In this document: positions 51,425-60,806 of the stretch, in pieces
Layout: each line of letters opens with the position of its first letter
Position numbering within the stretch: position 1 is the stretch's first letter
Assembly: GCA_036756425.1 (NCBI GenBank)
Contig: DAIOLC010000001.1
Span: 62,001-126,000, forward strand
Direction: 5' to 3'
Length of the DNA: 64,000 nt
Origin: UBA6115 sp012514225
GTDB taxonomy: Bacteria; Bacillota; Clostridia; Christensenellales; Aristaeellaceae
Translations under genes and position numbers: made by a program
The notes under the pieces: model-generated
What the model was told of the DNA's origin: nothing
What the model saw: the letters and a program-made list of their open reading frames with translations, nothing else
Database searches by the model: none

Positions 51425-51430
51425 TATAAT
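51425..51430 (+). promoter_or_regulatory. -10 element (TATAAT) of the sugar-ABC ATPase gene
   Basis: A perfect TATAAT 38 nt upstream of the ATG. No good -35 at normal distance, which fits an activator-dependent promoter but does not prove it. Confidence 0.55.
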
Positions 51431-51468
51431 TCAGCCATCCGGTTGAAAAACCTACAAGGAGGACAGTC

Positions 51469-52590
<1,122 letters not shown>

Positions 52591-52612
52591 GCGTGACAAA
52601 CGCCATCCCCTG

Positions 52613-52636
52613 CCGCCCCATAAAGGGCGGTTTTTT
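52613..52636 (+). terminator. Rho-independent terminator of the ABC ATPase gene
   Basis: CCGCCC (52613-52618) and GGGCGG (52625-52630), 6-nt loop, followed by TTTTTT. Confidence 0.92.
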
Positions 52637-52727
52637 CGACCGTTTTATACAGGGCTTTACGCAATCTCAGCCGAACCCGGACAGGCGTTCGTGTGGACGT
52701 TCACGGGGATAAGCGCGGGGGCTTCGC

Positions 52728-52736
52728 TGTGGATAA
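52728..52736 (-). promoter_or_regulatory. DnaA box (perfect TTATCCACA on minus strand)
   Basis: TGTGGATAA on the plus strand, exact consensus. Confidence 0.8.
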
Positions 52737-52809
52737 GTAGTCGAAATTTTACATTTGCCTCACCCGAAATTGGAAAAGGACGGTAAAACCGACCGAAATG
52801 ACACTGGAA

Positions 52810-52818
52810 TGTGGATAA
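52810..52818 (-). promoter_or_regulatory. DnaA box (perfect TTATCCACA on minus strand)
   Basis: TGTGGATAA on the plus strand, same orientation as the other perfect box and 82 bp away. Two TGTGGACAG near matches follow in tandem at 52822 and 52831. Confidence 0.8.
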
Positions 52819-53032
52819 ACCTGTGGACAGTGTGGACAGAACGGGCGTTTGAGCGCTTTTGAGGTATTCCCTGCATATGCATTCCCGGGAACGCCGGAAG
52901 GCTGGAAGTGCCGTTGGGGGAGGTGGATGTTCATGCACATCATGCGGATTATGCATCCGCCGCGTTCGCTTATCCGTGGAATAACCTGTGGATTCCGATT
53001 GGCGGTCCAAACCCGTTTTCTCCGCCGCCCTA

Positions 53033-53041
53033 TGGTATAAT
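53033..53041 (+). promoter_or_regulatory. Extended -10 (TGGTATAAT) of rlmH-recF
   Basis: A perfect TATAAT (53036-53041) with an upstream TG, 70 nt before the rlmH start. The -35 is poor. Confidence 0.55.
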
Positions 53042-53111
53042 GCGCGCGGAATCACAAAGCCTGAAGCCGGGCGGAAAGGGTAGCGCCCCATGAAACGGCG
53101 GCCAGTTTGAG

Positions 53112-53588
53112 ATGACGCTGCGCATCATCGCGGTGGGAAAACAGCGGGAGCCTGGGCTGGCCCTCGCGGCGCAGGAATACCAGCGCCGGCTGGGGCGGTA
53201 CCTGAAGCTGCAGGTGGTCGAGGTGCCCGACGAGAAAGACCCGGGGCCGGACGCAGCGGCCTTGCAGGAAAAGGCGAAAGCTGCCGAGGGGGAACGGATT
53301 CTCAGCCGGCTTGCTGCAAACGACCGGGTCATCGCCCTGTGCGTGGAGGGAGAATACCTGGACACCCTTGCGTTCAGCGGCCGTGTCGCGGAATGGGAGC
53401 GGCAGGGGAGGAGCCCGGTCTTTGTCATCGGCGGCTCGCTGGGCTTGAGCGCCTCCGTGCTCGCGCGCGCGGACGAGCGGCTCTCGCTTTCCGCAATGAC
53501 CTACCCGCACCAGCTGGCGCGCGTCGTGCTGCTGGAGCAGGTGTACCGCGCCTGTAAAATCAACGCGGGGGAAAGGTACCACAAGTAA
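53112..53588 (+). CDS. rlmH: 23S rRNA pseudouridine-1915 N3-methyltransferase RlmH
   Basis: This 158-aa SPOUT methyltransferase acts on the assembled 70S ribosome. The knot motifs VFVIGGSLGLSASVLARAD and LSAMTYPHQLARVVLLEQVYRA (split LSAMTYPHQLAR and VVLLEQVYRA) and the end INAGERYHK are diagnostic. Its TAA overlaps the recF ATG by one base. No obvious SD before ATG 53112. In Staphylococcus this gene (orfX) lies near oriC. Confidence 0.96.
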   Translation: MTLRIIAVGKQREPGLALAAQEYQRRLGRYLKLQVVEVPDEKDPGPDAAALQEKAKAAEGERILSRLAANDRVIALCVEGEYLDTLAFSGRVAEWERQGRSPVFVIGGSLGLSASVLARADERLSLSAMTYPHQLARVVLLEQVYRACKINAGERYHK

Positions 53589-54688
53589 TGCGCCTCTTGC
53601 AGCTGCGGCTTCACCAGTTTCGTACCTACCGGCAGTTGACGCTGATGCCGCCCGGCGGCGTAACCGTCTTCGTCGGGGAAAACGGGGCGGGCAAGACCAA
53701 CCTGCTGGAAGCGATTCACCTGTGCTGCCTGGGGAAAAGCCACCGGACCTCTGCGGACCGGGACATGATTCGCCTGGGCAGCCGCACCTGCGCGGTGCAC
53801 GCGCGGGTTCAGCGGACGGACGCGGTGGACGAGGTGGGCGTCCGACTCTTCTCCCAGCAAGGCGAGCGGAAACTCATCTATGTCAATGGGAAGATTGTCC
53901 AGCGCATCGGCGAATTGATGGGGCACATGACCTGCGTGATGTTTTCCCCCGAGGACCTCGAGCTGGTCAAGGGGGCGCCCCAGACGCGCAGGGGCTTCCT
54001 GGACATGTTGCTGTCCCAGAGCCAGGCTGCGTACTTTTACGCCATCCAGACCTACGGCGCCATATTACGCCACCGCAACGCCCTGCTCAAAGAAATCGCC
54101 CGGGGCAGGGGGGACGCGGGCACGCTGGACGTGTGGGATGAGCAGCTGGCCCGCGCCTGCGCCCCCATTGTGCGGCTGCGCAGGGACGCTTCCGAAGCGA
54201 TCGCGCACACCGCGAAGCAGCACTACGCCTTTATTTCCGGCAGGGAGTCGGAGGCGTTTTCCCTCCGCTATCAAGGGACGCTGGCGGAAAGCCTGGACCC
54301 GGAGGCGGATTTGCTCCGGCAGCTGGCAGATGCCCGCCAGGACGACCTGCGGCGCCTGTCCACAGGGCCCGGCCCGCACCGGGACGACCTGAGGCTGTCC
54401 ATCCAGGGGCAGGAAATGCGCGCCTTCGCGTCCCAAGGGCAGGCGCGGACGGCGGCGCTGGCGATGCGCCTCGCGCAGATTGACGTGTTGACCCAGGCGC
54501 ATGGCGAAGCGCCGCTCTTGCTGCTGGACGACGTGCTCAGCGAGCTGGACGAGCGCAGGCGCGGCAGGCTGCTGATCATGCTGGACCGCAAGCAGACCCT
54601 GATGACCTGCACGGACCTGGCGGGGCTCAAGGACGTCAGCCCCGCTTGCGTGCTGACGGTCCGGGAGGACATGGTCTCCGATGCCTGA
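53588..54688 (+). CDS. recF: DNA replication and repair protein RecF
   Basis: This 366-aa SMC-like ATPase helps load RecA at gaps. Walker A VFVGENGAGKTNLLEAIHLC, GSHRT-like LGKSHRTSADRDMI, signature LSTGPGPHRDDL and Walker B PLLLLDDVLSELDERRRG are all present. recF normally follows dnaA-dnaN; here it follows rlmH, and the next gene is a convergent kinase-like gene only 5 nt away, so gyrB does not follow. Confidence 0.96.
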   Translation: MRLLQLRLHQFRTYRQLTLMPPGGVTVFVGENGAGKTNLLEAIHLCCLGKSHRTSADRDMIRLGSRTCAVHARVQRTDAVDEVGVRLFSQQGERKLIYVNGKIVQRIGELMGHMTCVMFSPEDLELVKGAPQTRRGFLDMLLSQSQAAYFYAIQTYGAILRHRNALLKEIARGRGDAGTLDVWDEQLARACAPIVRLRRDASEAIAHTAKQHYAFISGRESEAFSLRYQGTLAESLDPEADLLRQLADARQDDLRRLSTGPGPHRDDLRLSIQGQEMRAFASQGQARTAALAMRLAQIDVLTQAHGEAPLLLLDDVLSELDERRRGRLLIMLDRKQTLMTCTDLAGLKDVSPACVLTVREDMVSDA

Positions 54689-54693
54689 GCGAT

Positions 54694-55527
54694 TCAGCCG
54701 GGTAGCTTCATAATTATCTGACGCCATTCCCTCAGGTACTCGCCGGCGCTGGAAAGCCTCATCGCAGCCTGCGGCCGGATAGCCCGGGATGCAAGTGCGA
54801 AAAGCGATTCCGCCCCTTCCCAGTTGTTTAGGGTGGGGGCGTTTCGGTCGCCGAAGAAGGTGAAGGACAGCGCGCCCTGCGCGTAGACGGTCGCGGACTC
54901 GTCCAGGACGGCGCCGGGGGTGTACCCTTCGTTCGGCAGGTACCAGGGGGAGCCGGACAGCTTCGGGTAGGGCGTCTTTGCCGGCATTGGCAAAAACCGC
55001 GAGGCGGAGCAGAAGAGCAGGCTGTGGCTAGAAAAATCCACAAGAATCTTCTCGTCATAGATGCCTGCCGCGACATGGTCGCGCCTGGACGCGTCCGCCA
55101 GGAAATCCGCCAGCCCGTCGTACAGGATGAGGCGTGTTTTGATAGGCAGCCTGCGGAAGGCGTCCATATGCACCTGCAGCGGGCCCAGCGCATACCCCTC
55201 AAACCAGGGGAAAACAAGGCAAAACCCGTCCTTCGTCTCATGGCTTTCCAGAACGGGGCTCAATCGGGGATGCCGGAGCCGTTCATGTAGCAGGGCCGTA
55301 TTCTTCAGGGTTTCCACCGCCTTGCGCGGGTCCCCGGCGTACTGCACGGGCCGTGCCCCGGCATACTTCACGAACAGCCGCCGGCCGGCCGATTCAACGC
55401 CGAAGCACAGGTTCCCGGTCGTCAGGCCGTCGAACACGCAGAACACACGCCCGTAGCGCCGAAGCCACCCCAGGTCGTGGGCGGCTTTCAACCTCAGGGG
55501 CAACCCGTCCAGTTCCATTATCTGCAT
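54694..55527 (-). CDS. Protein-kinase-like protein, probably catalytically degenerate
   Basis: This 277-aa protein resembles Firmicute Hanks-type kinase-like proteins. FVKYAG near residue 53 supplies a VAIK-like Lys, and GIYDEKILVDF near 158 sits where the catalytic loop would be, but its HxD residues read HVAAG. The metal-binding DFG equivalent, usually an IDxD-type strand, reads LLFCSASRF without Asp. The downstream region GSPWYLPNEGYTPGAVLDE matches the activation-segment/APE region. It may be a pseudokinase or an aminoglycoside-phosphotransferase-like fold. Promoter at 55591-55619. Confidence 0.6.
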   Translation of the reverse strand: MQIMELDGLPLRLKAAHDLGWLRRYGRVFCVFDGLTTGNLCFGVESAGRRLFVKYAGARPVQYAGDPRKAVETLKNTALLHERLRHPRLSPVLESHETKDGFCLVFPWFEGYALGPLQVHMDAFRRLPIKTRLILYDGLADFLADASRRDHVAAGIYDEKILVDFSSHSLLFCSASRFLPMPAKTPYPKLSGSPWYLPNEGYTPGAVLDESATVYAQGALSFTFFGDRNAPTLNNWEGAESLFALASRAIRPQAAMRLSSAGEYLREWRQIIMKLPG

Positions 55528-55590
55528 GTCGTTCTTCCTTCTGCCATCGCTTATTTGGCGCCGTCAGCGCTCAATAGTGCTTCAAAAGCG

Positions 55591-55619
55591 ATTATACGGT
55601 TCCGCAAACCGGGGGTCAA
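55591..55619 (-). promoter_or_regulatory. Promoter of the kinase-like gene
   Basis: On the minus strand TTGACC (55614-55619), 17 nt, perfect TATAAT (55591-55596). Confidence 0.8.
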
Positions 55620-55708
55620 ACGCCGCCTGCGGTTCCGTGGCTTGAGCGGGATGTTTGATTTTTCGTCATGCGGGTATGTAAAAAGCATTACAGGAAGGAG
55701 GTTTCGAC

Positions 55709-56320
<612 letters not shown>

Positions 56321-56338
56321 TCCAACAGGAGACAAGCG

Positions 56339-56365
56339 GCGGCGGGGACATTGCGTCCCCGCCGC
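56339..56365 (+). terminator. Terminator after superoxide dismutase
   Basis: An 11-bp perfect stem, GCGGCGGGGAC (56339-56349) with GTCCCCGCCGC (56355-56365), 5-nt loop, then TTCGCTGTTGT. Confidence 0.75.
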
Positions 56366-56542
56366 TTCGCTGTTGTCTCCGGTTCATACCAAACTCAAAC
56401 GCAAACGCTTTGATGGGACGGCCTTTTGCGTCTCCGCGTTGCCATTTCACTCGGCGTAGACTCCGGTTTAGCCTCGTTCTTTCGGCTGAGCGGAGCCATC
56501 AACAATTTTTATCTCCTCCGTGCGGTTAATTGTTCATTAATA
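56366..56542. other. Unassigned, AT-richer intergenic region with a possible 34-aa peptide on minus strand
   Basis: This stretch is visibly lower in GC than its surroundings. On the minus strand an SD-like GGAGGAG (56513-56519) precedes a short frame from ATG 56499 (or TTG 56502) to TGA 56395, giving a very basic peptide with RRRKRPSHQ. A small imperfect palindrome TTAATTGTTCATTAA lies at 56525-56539. It could be a peptide gene, an extragenic repeat or gene debris. Confidence 0.25.
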
Positions 56543-57262
56543 TCAGTCCGCGTCGTAGGGCATGATGGCGACGATTTCATCCTCGATGTATACCAGGTAG
56601 TACAGGTTGCTGCCGCCGGAAAGGTATCTGTTCAGGAAATCCTGCGCGTCCACCGCGCGGACGGGATTTTGCTTGTTGCCGTAATAGAACAGGCAGTTGG
56701 GGGAAGTCTTGTAGCGGTAGAGGTAGACCGTGTCGTTGATGAAGGTGGACAGGTTGGTTTTCCCCTGGTACTTGATTGTGACCAGGTCAGCGGCGATGTT
56801 GGCGATACCGTCCTGGATGTCGATTTGCGTGATGTATCCCGCGGAAACGCGCGTCCTGCGCTCACTGGGGCGCCGCTGCAGGTAGACGGTGTAGGTGTTC
56901 TGGGCGATCAGCGCGTTGGCCGCGTCGTAGGCCGAGACGGTAATCAGCACGACCTGCGGGTCGTTGGTCATCTCGATAATCTGTGATTTCTGGCCGCTGG
57001 CGACCGACTGGCCGTTGACGGTGACCTTTGCGGACGGCGAAGAAACGGTCGGCGTGAAGGTAATCCGCGAGACCCAGCTGGCGACCGTCAGCAGGTAGGT
57101 GTCCTGGTAGGGGTCAAACGCGGCGGGCAGCATTTTGCCGGTATTCGGCGCGTTGTGCTCCAGACCCGCCAGCAGCTCGGGCGGAAGCCCGGGCTGGGCC
57201 AGACCGGGGGTGAGCGTCAGCACGATGAATGCCGCGAGCAATGCGCAAACTGCCTTTTTCAT
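56543..57262 (-). CDS. Secreted protein with cadherin-like beta-sandwich domain
   Basis: This 239-aa protein has a signal peptide (KKAVCALLAAFIVLTLTPGLA) and a region (about 45-130) with DPYQDTYLLTVASWVSRITF, VTVNGQSVASGQ and NTYTVYLQR. This is the usual pattern of the cadherin-like beta-sandwich repeat of Clostridial surface proteins. The C-terminal 100 residues (NLSTFINDTVYLYRYK) are not recognised. No anchor is visible. SD TAGGAGGG. It follows aspartate kinase by 61 nt, perhaps in the same transcript, but a role in amino-acid synthesis is unlikely. Confidence 0.65.
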   Translation of the reverse strand: MKKAVCALLAAFIVLTLTPGLAQPGLPPELLAGLEHNAPNTGKMLPAAFDPYQDTYLLTVASWVSRITFTPTVSSPSAKVTVNGQSVASGQKSQIIEMTNDPQVVLITVSAYDAANALIAQNTYTVYLQRRPSERRTRVSAGYITQIDIQDGIANIAADLVTIKYQGKTNLSTFINDTVYLYRYKTSPNCLFYYGNKQNPVRAVDAQDFLNRYLSGGSNLYYLVYIEDEIVAIMPYDAD

Positions 57263-57323
57263 ACAGTCCCTCCTAAAATGTCTTCACCGATACAACGGTA
57301 TGTGCCTGCGCTTTCTTGCGCGG

Positions 57324-58637
57324 TCAGTTCCTGATGAACGCGTCGTAGATGGAGCGGACGGCGGGGCTCAGATCGGCTTCGTTGACGCCGATGATGATGG
57401 ACAATTCGCTGGGCGCCTGAAACATCGTCCGGATGACGATGCCTTGCTCGGATACCGCGGTAAACAGGCGGGCGATGGTTCCGTGCTGCTTGAAGAGACC
57501 CGCGCCGACGCAGGCCACCAGCGCAATGCCGTCCTGCACGCTGACATGGTCCGGGTGGACGGCATCTTCAATCCGCGCCAGCACCTGCTCCCTAACACCC
57601 TCCAGGGAACGGGTGGGCACCATCGCACACAGCGCGTCGATGCCGGTGGGCAGGTGCTCGAAGCTGATGCGAAGCTCCTCCAGGATGGACAGCACTTTCC
57701 GCCCGAACCCCACCTCGTCGTTCATCCGGGCTTTCTCGATGACGATGACGGAAAAACCGGGCTTTCCCGCAATGCCGGTCACCGCGGGCACCTTGGCCTG
57801 GTAGCGATTGCTGGACTGGATGATGGTGCCGGGGTGCAGGGGGTCGCGGGTGTTGCGGATGCTGGTGGGGATGCCGGCGCGGCGGACGGGGAACACCGCC
57901 TCCTCGTGCAGCACGGTGGCGCCCATATAGCTCAGTTCCCGCAGTTCACGGTAGGTGAGGAAAGAGATGTAGCTCGCGTCGGGGACGATGCGCGGATCGG
58001 CGCTGCGGAAGCCCGTGACGTCCGTCCAGTTCTCGTACAGGTCCGCGTCCGCGGCGGCGGCGGCCAGCGCGCCGGAAACGTCGCTTCCGCCCCGGGAGAA
58101 AACGTGGATGGCCCCCTGGCTGTCCGCGCCGTAAAATCCGGGCAGCACGGCCGTCGGGTGGCGGAGAAGGGCCTCGTGCAGCAATTCGCCGGTCGTCAGG
58201 TCGTCAAGCCGCCCGTCTTCATGGAAGCGCACGGCTTCCGCCGCGTCGAGAAAGGGGAGGGAAAGCCACCTGGAAAACAGCAGGCCGCAGAGATACTCGC
58301 CGCGGCTGGCGGCAAAGTCGCGGCTTGCCCCGCCCTGGATGGCCTGGAATACGGCGTCCATTTCGCTGCAGACGCATCCGGGGACGCCCAACCCTTCGGA
58401 AATCTCTTCATACCGCTTCCGGATGGCGTCAAACCGGCTTTCGGGGTTTCCGCCATTCGCCACATCCTGGTGTGCGAGGAGCAGGAGGTCGGTGATTTTC
58501 ACATCGTCGTCAAATCGTTTCCCCGGCGCGCTCAGGACGACGTAACGGCGCTCCGGGTCGGCGGCGAGGATATCCCTGACCTGACGGAAGCGCGGCGCGT
58601 CCGCAAGCGAGCTGCCGCCGAACTTGGCAACAATCAT
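57324..58637 (-). CDS. Aspartate kinase
   Basis: This 437-aa monofunctional aspartokinase begins IVAKFGGSSLADAPRF (KFGGSS ATP motif), with FSRGGSDVSGALAAAAADA and ENWTDVTGFRSADPRIV in the kinase domain and two ACT domains from about 290 (FSVIVIEKARMND; ALVACVGAGLFKQHG). It commits aspartate to the Lys/Thr/Met pathways, with feedback through the ACT domains. SD AAAGGA. It lies 37 nt after the sugar-phosphate isomerase gene and probably shares its promoter. Confidence 0.94.
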   Translation of the reverse strand: MIVAKFGGSSLADAPRFRQVRDILAADPERRYVVLSAPGKRFDDDVKITDLLLLAHQDVANGGNPESRFDAIRKRYEEISEGLGVPGCVCSEMDAVFQAIQGGASRDFAASRGEYLCGLLFSRWLSLPFLDAAEAVRFHEDGRLDDLTTGELLHEALLRHPTAVLPGFYGADSQGAIHVFSRGGSDVSGALAAAAADADLYENWTDVTGFRSADPRIVPDASYISFLTYRELRELSYMGATVLHEEAVFPVRRAGIPTSIRNTRDPLHPGTIIQSSNRYQAKVPAVTGIAGKPGFSVIVIEKARMNDEVGFGRKVLSILEELRISFEHLPTGIDALCAMVPTRSLEGVREQVLARIEDAVHPDHVSVQDGIALVACVGAGLFKQHGTIARLFTAVSEQGIVIRTMFQAPSELSIIIGVNEADLSPAVRSIYDAFIRN

Positions 58638-58674
58638 AAAAGGGTCCTTTCAGGAAGCCGTTGAATCGGAAGGG

Positions 58675-59556
58675 TCAGGGCAGCCGGTCGCCGCCGCGGC
58701 ACCACTGAAGGTAGCGCAGGGCATGTCGCTGCCCGGCCATCTCCAGTTCTCCGCGGTAGACGGGGTCGTGGAAGCCCTCGACGCTGACGTCGCCCTGGTA
58801 CCGGTTCGCCCGGAGGATGGACAGAATGTCCCGCCAGTCACAGTCGCCGAAGCCGACGGTGCGCTGCGGCGCGTAGCGGTCCGTGTCGCACAGGACTCCG
58901 CCGTCCTCAATCGCCCGGCGGTCAACGCTTGCGTCCTTTCCGTGGACGTGGATGACTTTGGGCGCCCACTTGCGCAGCTGGGGAATCGGGTCAATCAACT
59001 GAATCATCTGGTGGGCGGGCTCCCACTCCAAGCCCAGGGCATCGGAGGGGACCTCGCTGAAAAGAATCTCCCAGGCCCTGGGGTTGATGGCGACGTTGCA
59101 GGTCGCCCGCTGCCAGGTGCCGCCCATAGGGCAGTTCTCCAGCGCGATGCGGACGCCCTTGTCCTCGGCCCGCTTGCACAGTTCCCGGAATACCTCGCCA
59201 AACCGCTTGAAGGCTGCGTCCATCGGCTGGCCTTCCATTGCGCCGGCGAAGGTGGACACCAATTTGGCACCGTACAGCGGCGCCGCGTCTATCGCCCGTT
59301 CCAGCTGCCTGACGTGCTCCTTGATCTGGACGGGGTTGCTGTATACGCCCAGGGTGGTGATTTCGACTCCTTTTTCCGCCGCCGCAGCCTTAATGCGGGG
59401 CCCCTGCTGCTCAATGTTGACGCCATAGTATTCCATATGGAAATTGACCGACAGCGCCTCAAACCCCGCGTCCAGGAATGGCTGGAACCATTCGCTTTCG
59501 GCGTTCCCCGGCATGCAGCTGCCGATGCGCAGCGTCTTCTCCGCGTTCTCACTCAT
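58675..59556 (-). CDS. Sugar phosphate isomerase/epimerase (AP endonuclease 2 TIM-barrel family)
   Basis: This 293-aa TIM barrel has metal-site residues in GVRIALENCPMG (Glu), DALGLEWEPAHQMIQLIDP (Glu/Asp, His), KVIHVHGKDASVD (His) and GDVSVEGFHDPVYRG (Glu). Such xylose-isomerase-like proteins act on sugars, inositols or hydroxypyruvate; the substrate is not clear. ATG 59556 has SD GGAGG. It starts a probable operon with aspartate kinase. Confidence 0.8.
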   Translation of the reverse strand: MSENAEKTLRIGSCMPGNAESEWFQPFLDAGFEALSVNFHMEYYGVNIEQQGPRIKAAAAEKGVEITTLGVYSNPVQIKEHVRQLERAIDAAPLYGAKLVSTFAGAMEGQPMDAAFKRFGEVFRELCKRAEDKGVRIALENCPMGGTWQRATCNVAINPRAWEILFSEVPSDALGLEWEPAHQMIQLIDPIPQLRKWAPKVIHVHGKDASVDRRAIEDGGVLCDTDRYAPQRTVGFGDCDWRDILSILRANRYQGDVSVEGFHDPVYRGELEMAGQRHALRYLQWCRGGDRLP

Positions 59557-59603
59557 TGGGCTGGCCTCCTGTCGCGTTTTGATTTTCCTTGATTTCCCAA
59601 GGC

Positions 59604-59632
59604 ATTCTATCACACCGCGCAAAGCGGTACAA
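59604..59632 (-). promoter_or_regulatory. Promoter of the isomerase-aspartate kinase genes
   Basis: On the minus strand TTGTAC (59627-59632), 17 nt, TAGAAT (59604-59609). Confidence 0.7.
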
Positions 59633-59643
59633 CGCGCCGTTCC

Positions 59644-59672
59644 GTGACAAAGACCGGGCGCTATGCTATACT
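59644..59672 (+). promoter_or_regulatory. Promoter of the flippase-like/CHAP genes
   Basis: GTGACA (59644-59649), 17 nt, TATACT with an upstream TGC (59667-59672), 37 nt before the ATG at 59709. Confidence 0.75.
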
Positions 59673-59708
59673 TTCAAAGAAATTCAAGGGATTGCACGGA
59701 AAGGGCGT

Positions 59709-60806
59709 ATGGCGAAACTGACCAAGGAAAAGCGCAGCACGCTGTTGAATATCGGCTTCATCGTTCTGACGCTGCTCCTGGTATTGTACCTTGTTTCGCA
59801 GGCGGGGGACGTCACCCAGATCGTCAACGCCTTCGGCTCCATCAACCCCTGGTGGTTGCTGGGCGCTTTGGGATGTTTTGCGGCGCATGTGCTCCTGGAA
59901 GGGCTCATCCTGCGCATTTTCTTTTCATTCCAGCAGGTTAAGACGACCTGGAAGGCGTGCAGCCTCGTCGGGCTTATCGGGATGTATTATTCCTCCATCA
60001 CGCCCGCGGCGACCGGCGGGCAGCCGATGCAGGCCTTCGCGCTGAAAAAGCGGGGAATCGCCTCCGGCGTGGGGTATTCCGCGCTGGCGGTCAAGTTTTT
60101 CTGCTGGCAGTGCGCCTTGCTGTTAATCGGCGCTGTCCTGTGGGCGGTCTCCGGGAAGTATGTCTTCAGCGTGCTGGGCAGCGGGGTTTGGCTGGTCGTG
60201 GTGGGGTTCTTCCTCAACTCCCTGATGGTCGGCGTGGTCATCCTGCTGGCCATCAACCGCAACCTGGTGCGCGCGGTCATCGTGTTCTTCGTCAACCTCG
60301 CCCATCGATTCCGCATTGTAAAGGACAAGGCGAAGACCTCCTCGCGCATGGACGCGTCCCTGAACGATTTTCATTCCAGCGTCGAAATCCTCACGGGGCA
60401 GCCCCTGCAGTTCCTGGTGCTGTTCTTTATATCGCTCGTGCAGGTCACCGCCTTGATGAGCGTCATCTATTTCATCTACCGGGGTTTTTACCTGACGGAG
60501 CATAACTACCTGCAGGTCATCACCATCCAGTTCCTGCTGTACATCACCGCGTCCTTCACCCCGCTCCCCGGCGCCTCCGGCGCCCAGGAAGGCGGGTTCT
60601 ACCTGTTTTTCAGAAGTTTCTTCCCGGATTCCCTGATTTTCGCCGCATTGCTTATCTGGCGGTTCATCACCTACTACCTGTTCATCATCGCCGGTTTATT
60701 CGCTGTCATCGCGGACCAGACCTATTCCATCCGCATCAGGAAAAAGTCCGCAGCCGCCTTGCCGGAGGACGTGCCGGAAGAGAACAACAAGGAGGAACCT
60801 CTTTGA
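59709..60806 (+). CDS. Lysylphosphatidylglycerol synthase transmembrane-region (UPF0104) protein
   Basis: This 365-aa protein has about eight transmembrane helices. It shows the family motif SITPAATGGQPMQAFALKKRG (about residue 97) and TPLPGASGAQEGGFYLFF near the end, both found in the flippase half of MprF and in stand-alone UPF0104 proteins. The aminoacyl-transferase domain of MprF is absent. It may translocate a lipid or lipid-linked sugar. Its TGA overlaps the TTG start of the CHAP gene (TTGA). Confidence 0.85.
   Translation: MAKLTKEKRSTLLNIGFIVLTLLLVLYLVSQAGDVTQIVNAFGSINPWWLLGALGCFAAHVLLEGLILRIFFSFQQVKTTWKACSLVGLIGMYYSSITPAATGGQPMQAFALKKRGIASGVGYSALAVKFFCWQCALLLIGAVLWAVSGKYVFSVLGSGVWLVVVGFFLNSLMVGVVILLAINRNLVRAVIVFFVNLAHRFRIVKDKAKTSSRMDASLNDFHSSVEILTGQPLQFLVLFFISLVQVTALMSVIYFIYRGFYLTEHNYLQVITIQFLLYITASFTPLPGASGAQEGGFYLFFRSFFPDSLIFAALLIWRFITYYLFIIAGLFAVIADQTYSIRIRKKSAAALPEDVPEENNKEEPL

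Larger units (their letters stand above)
52640..53035. other. oriC: Candidate chromosomal replication origin (DnaA-box cluster)
   Basis: This is the longest non-coding stretch in the window (about 520 bp between genes). It carries two perfect DnaA boxes (52728-52736 and 52810-52818) and near matches at 52704-52712, 52822-52830, 52831-52839 and 52987-52995. A comparatively AT-rich block lies around 52738-52790. The next genes are rlmH and recF, both often found close to oriC. dnaA, dnaN and gyrB are not in the window. Alternatively it is a DnaA-controlled promoter region. Confidence 0.6.
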
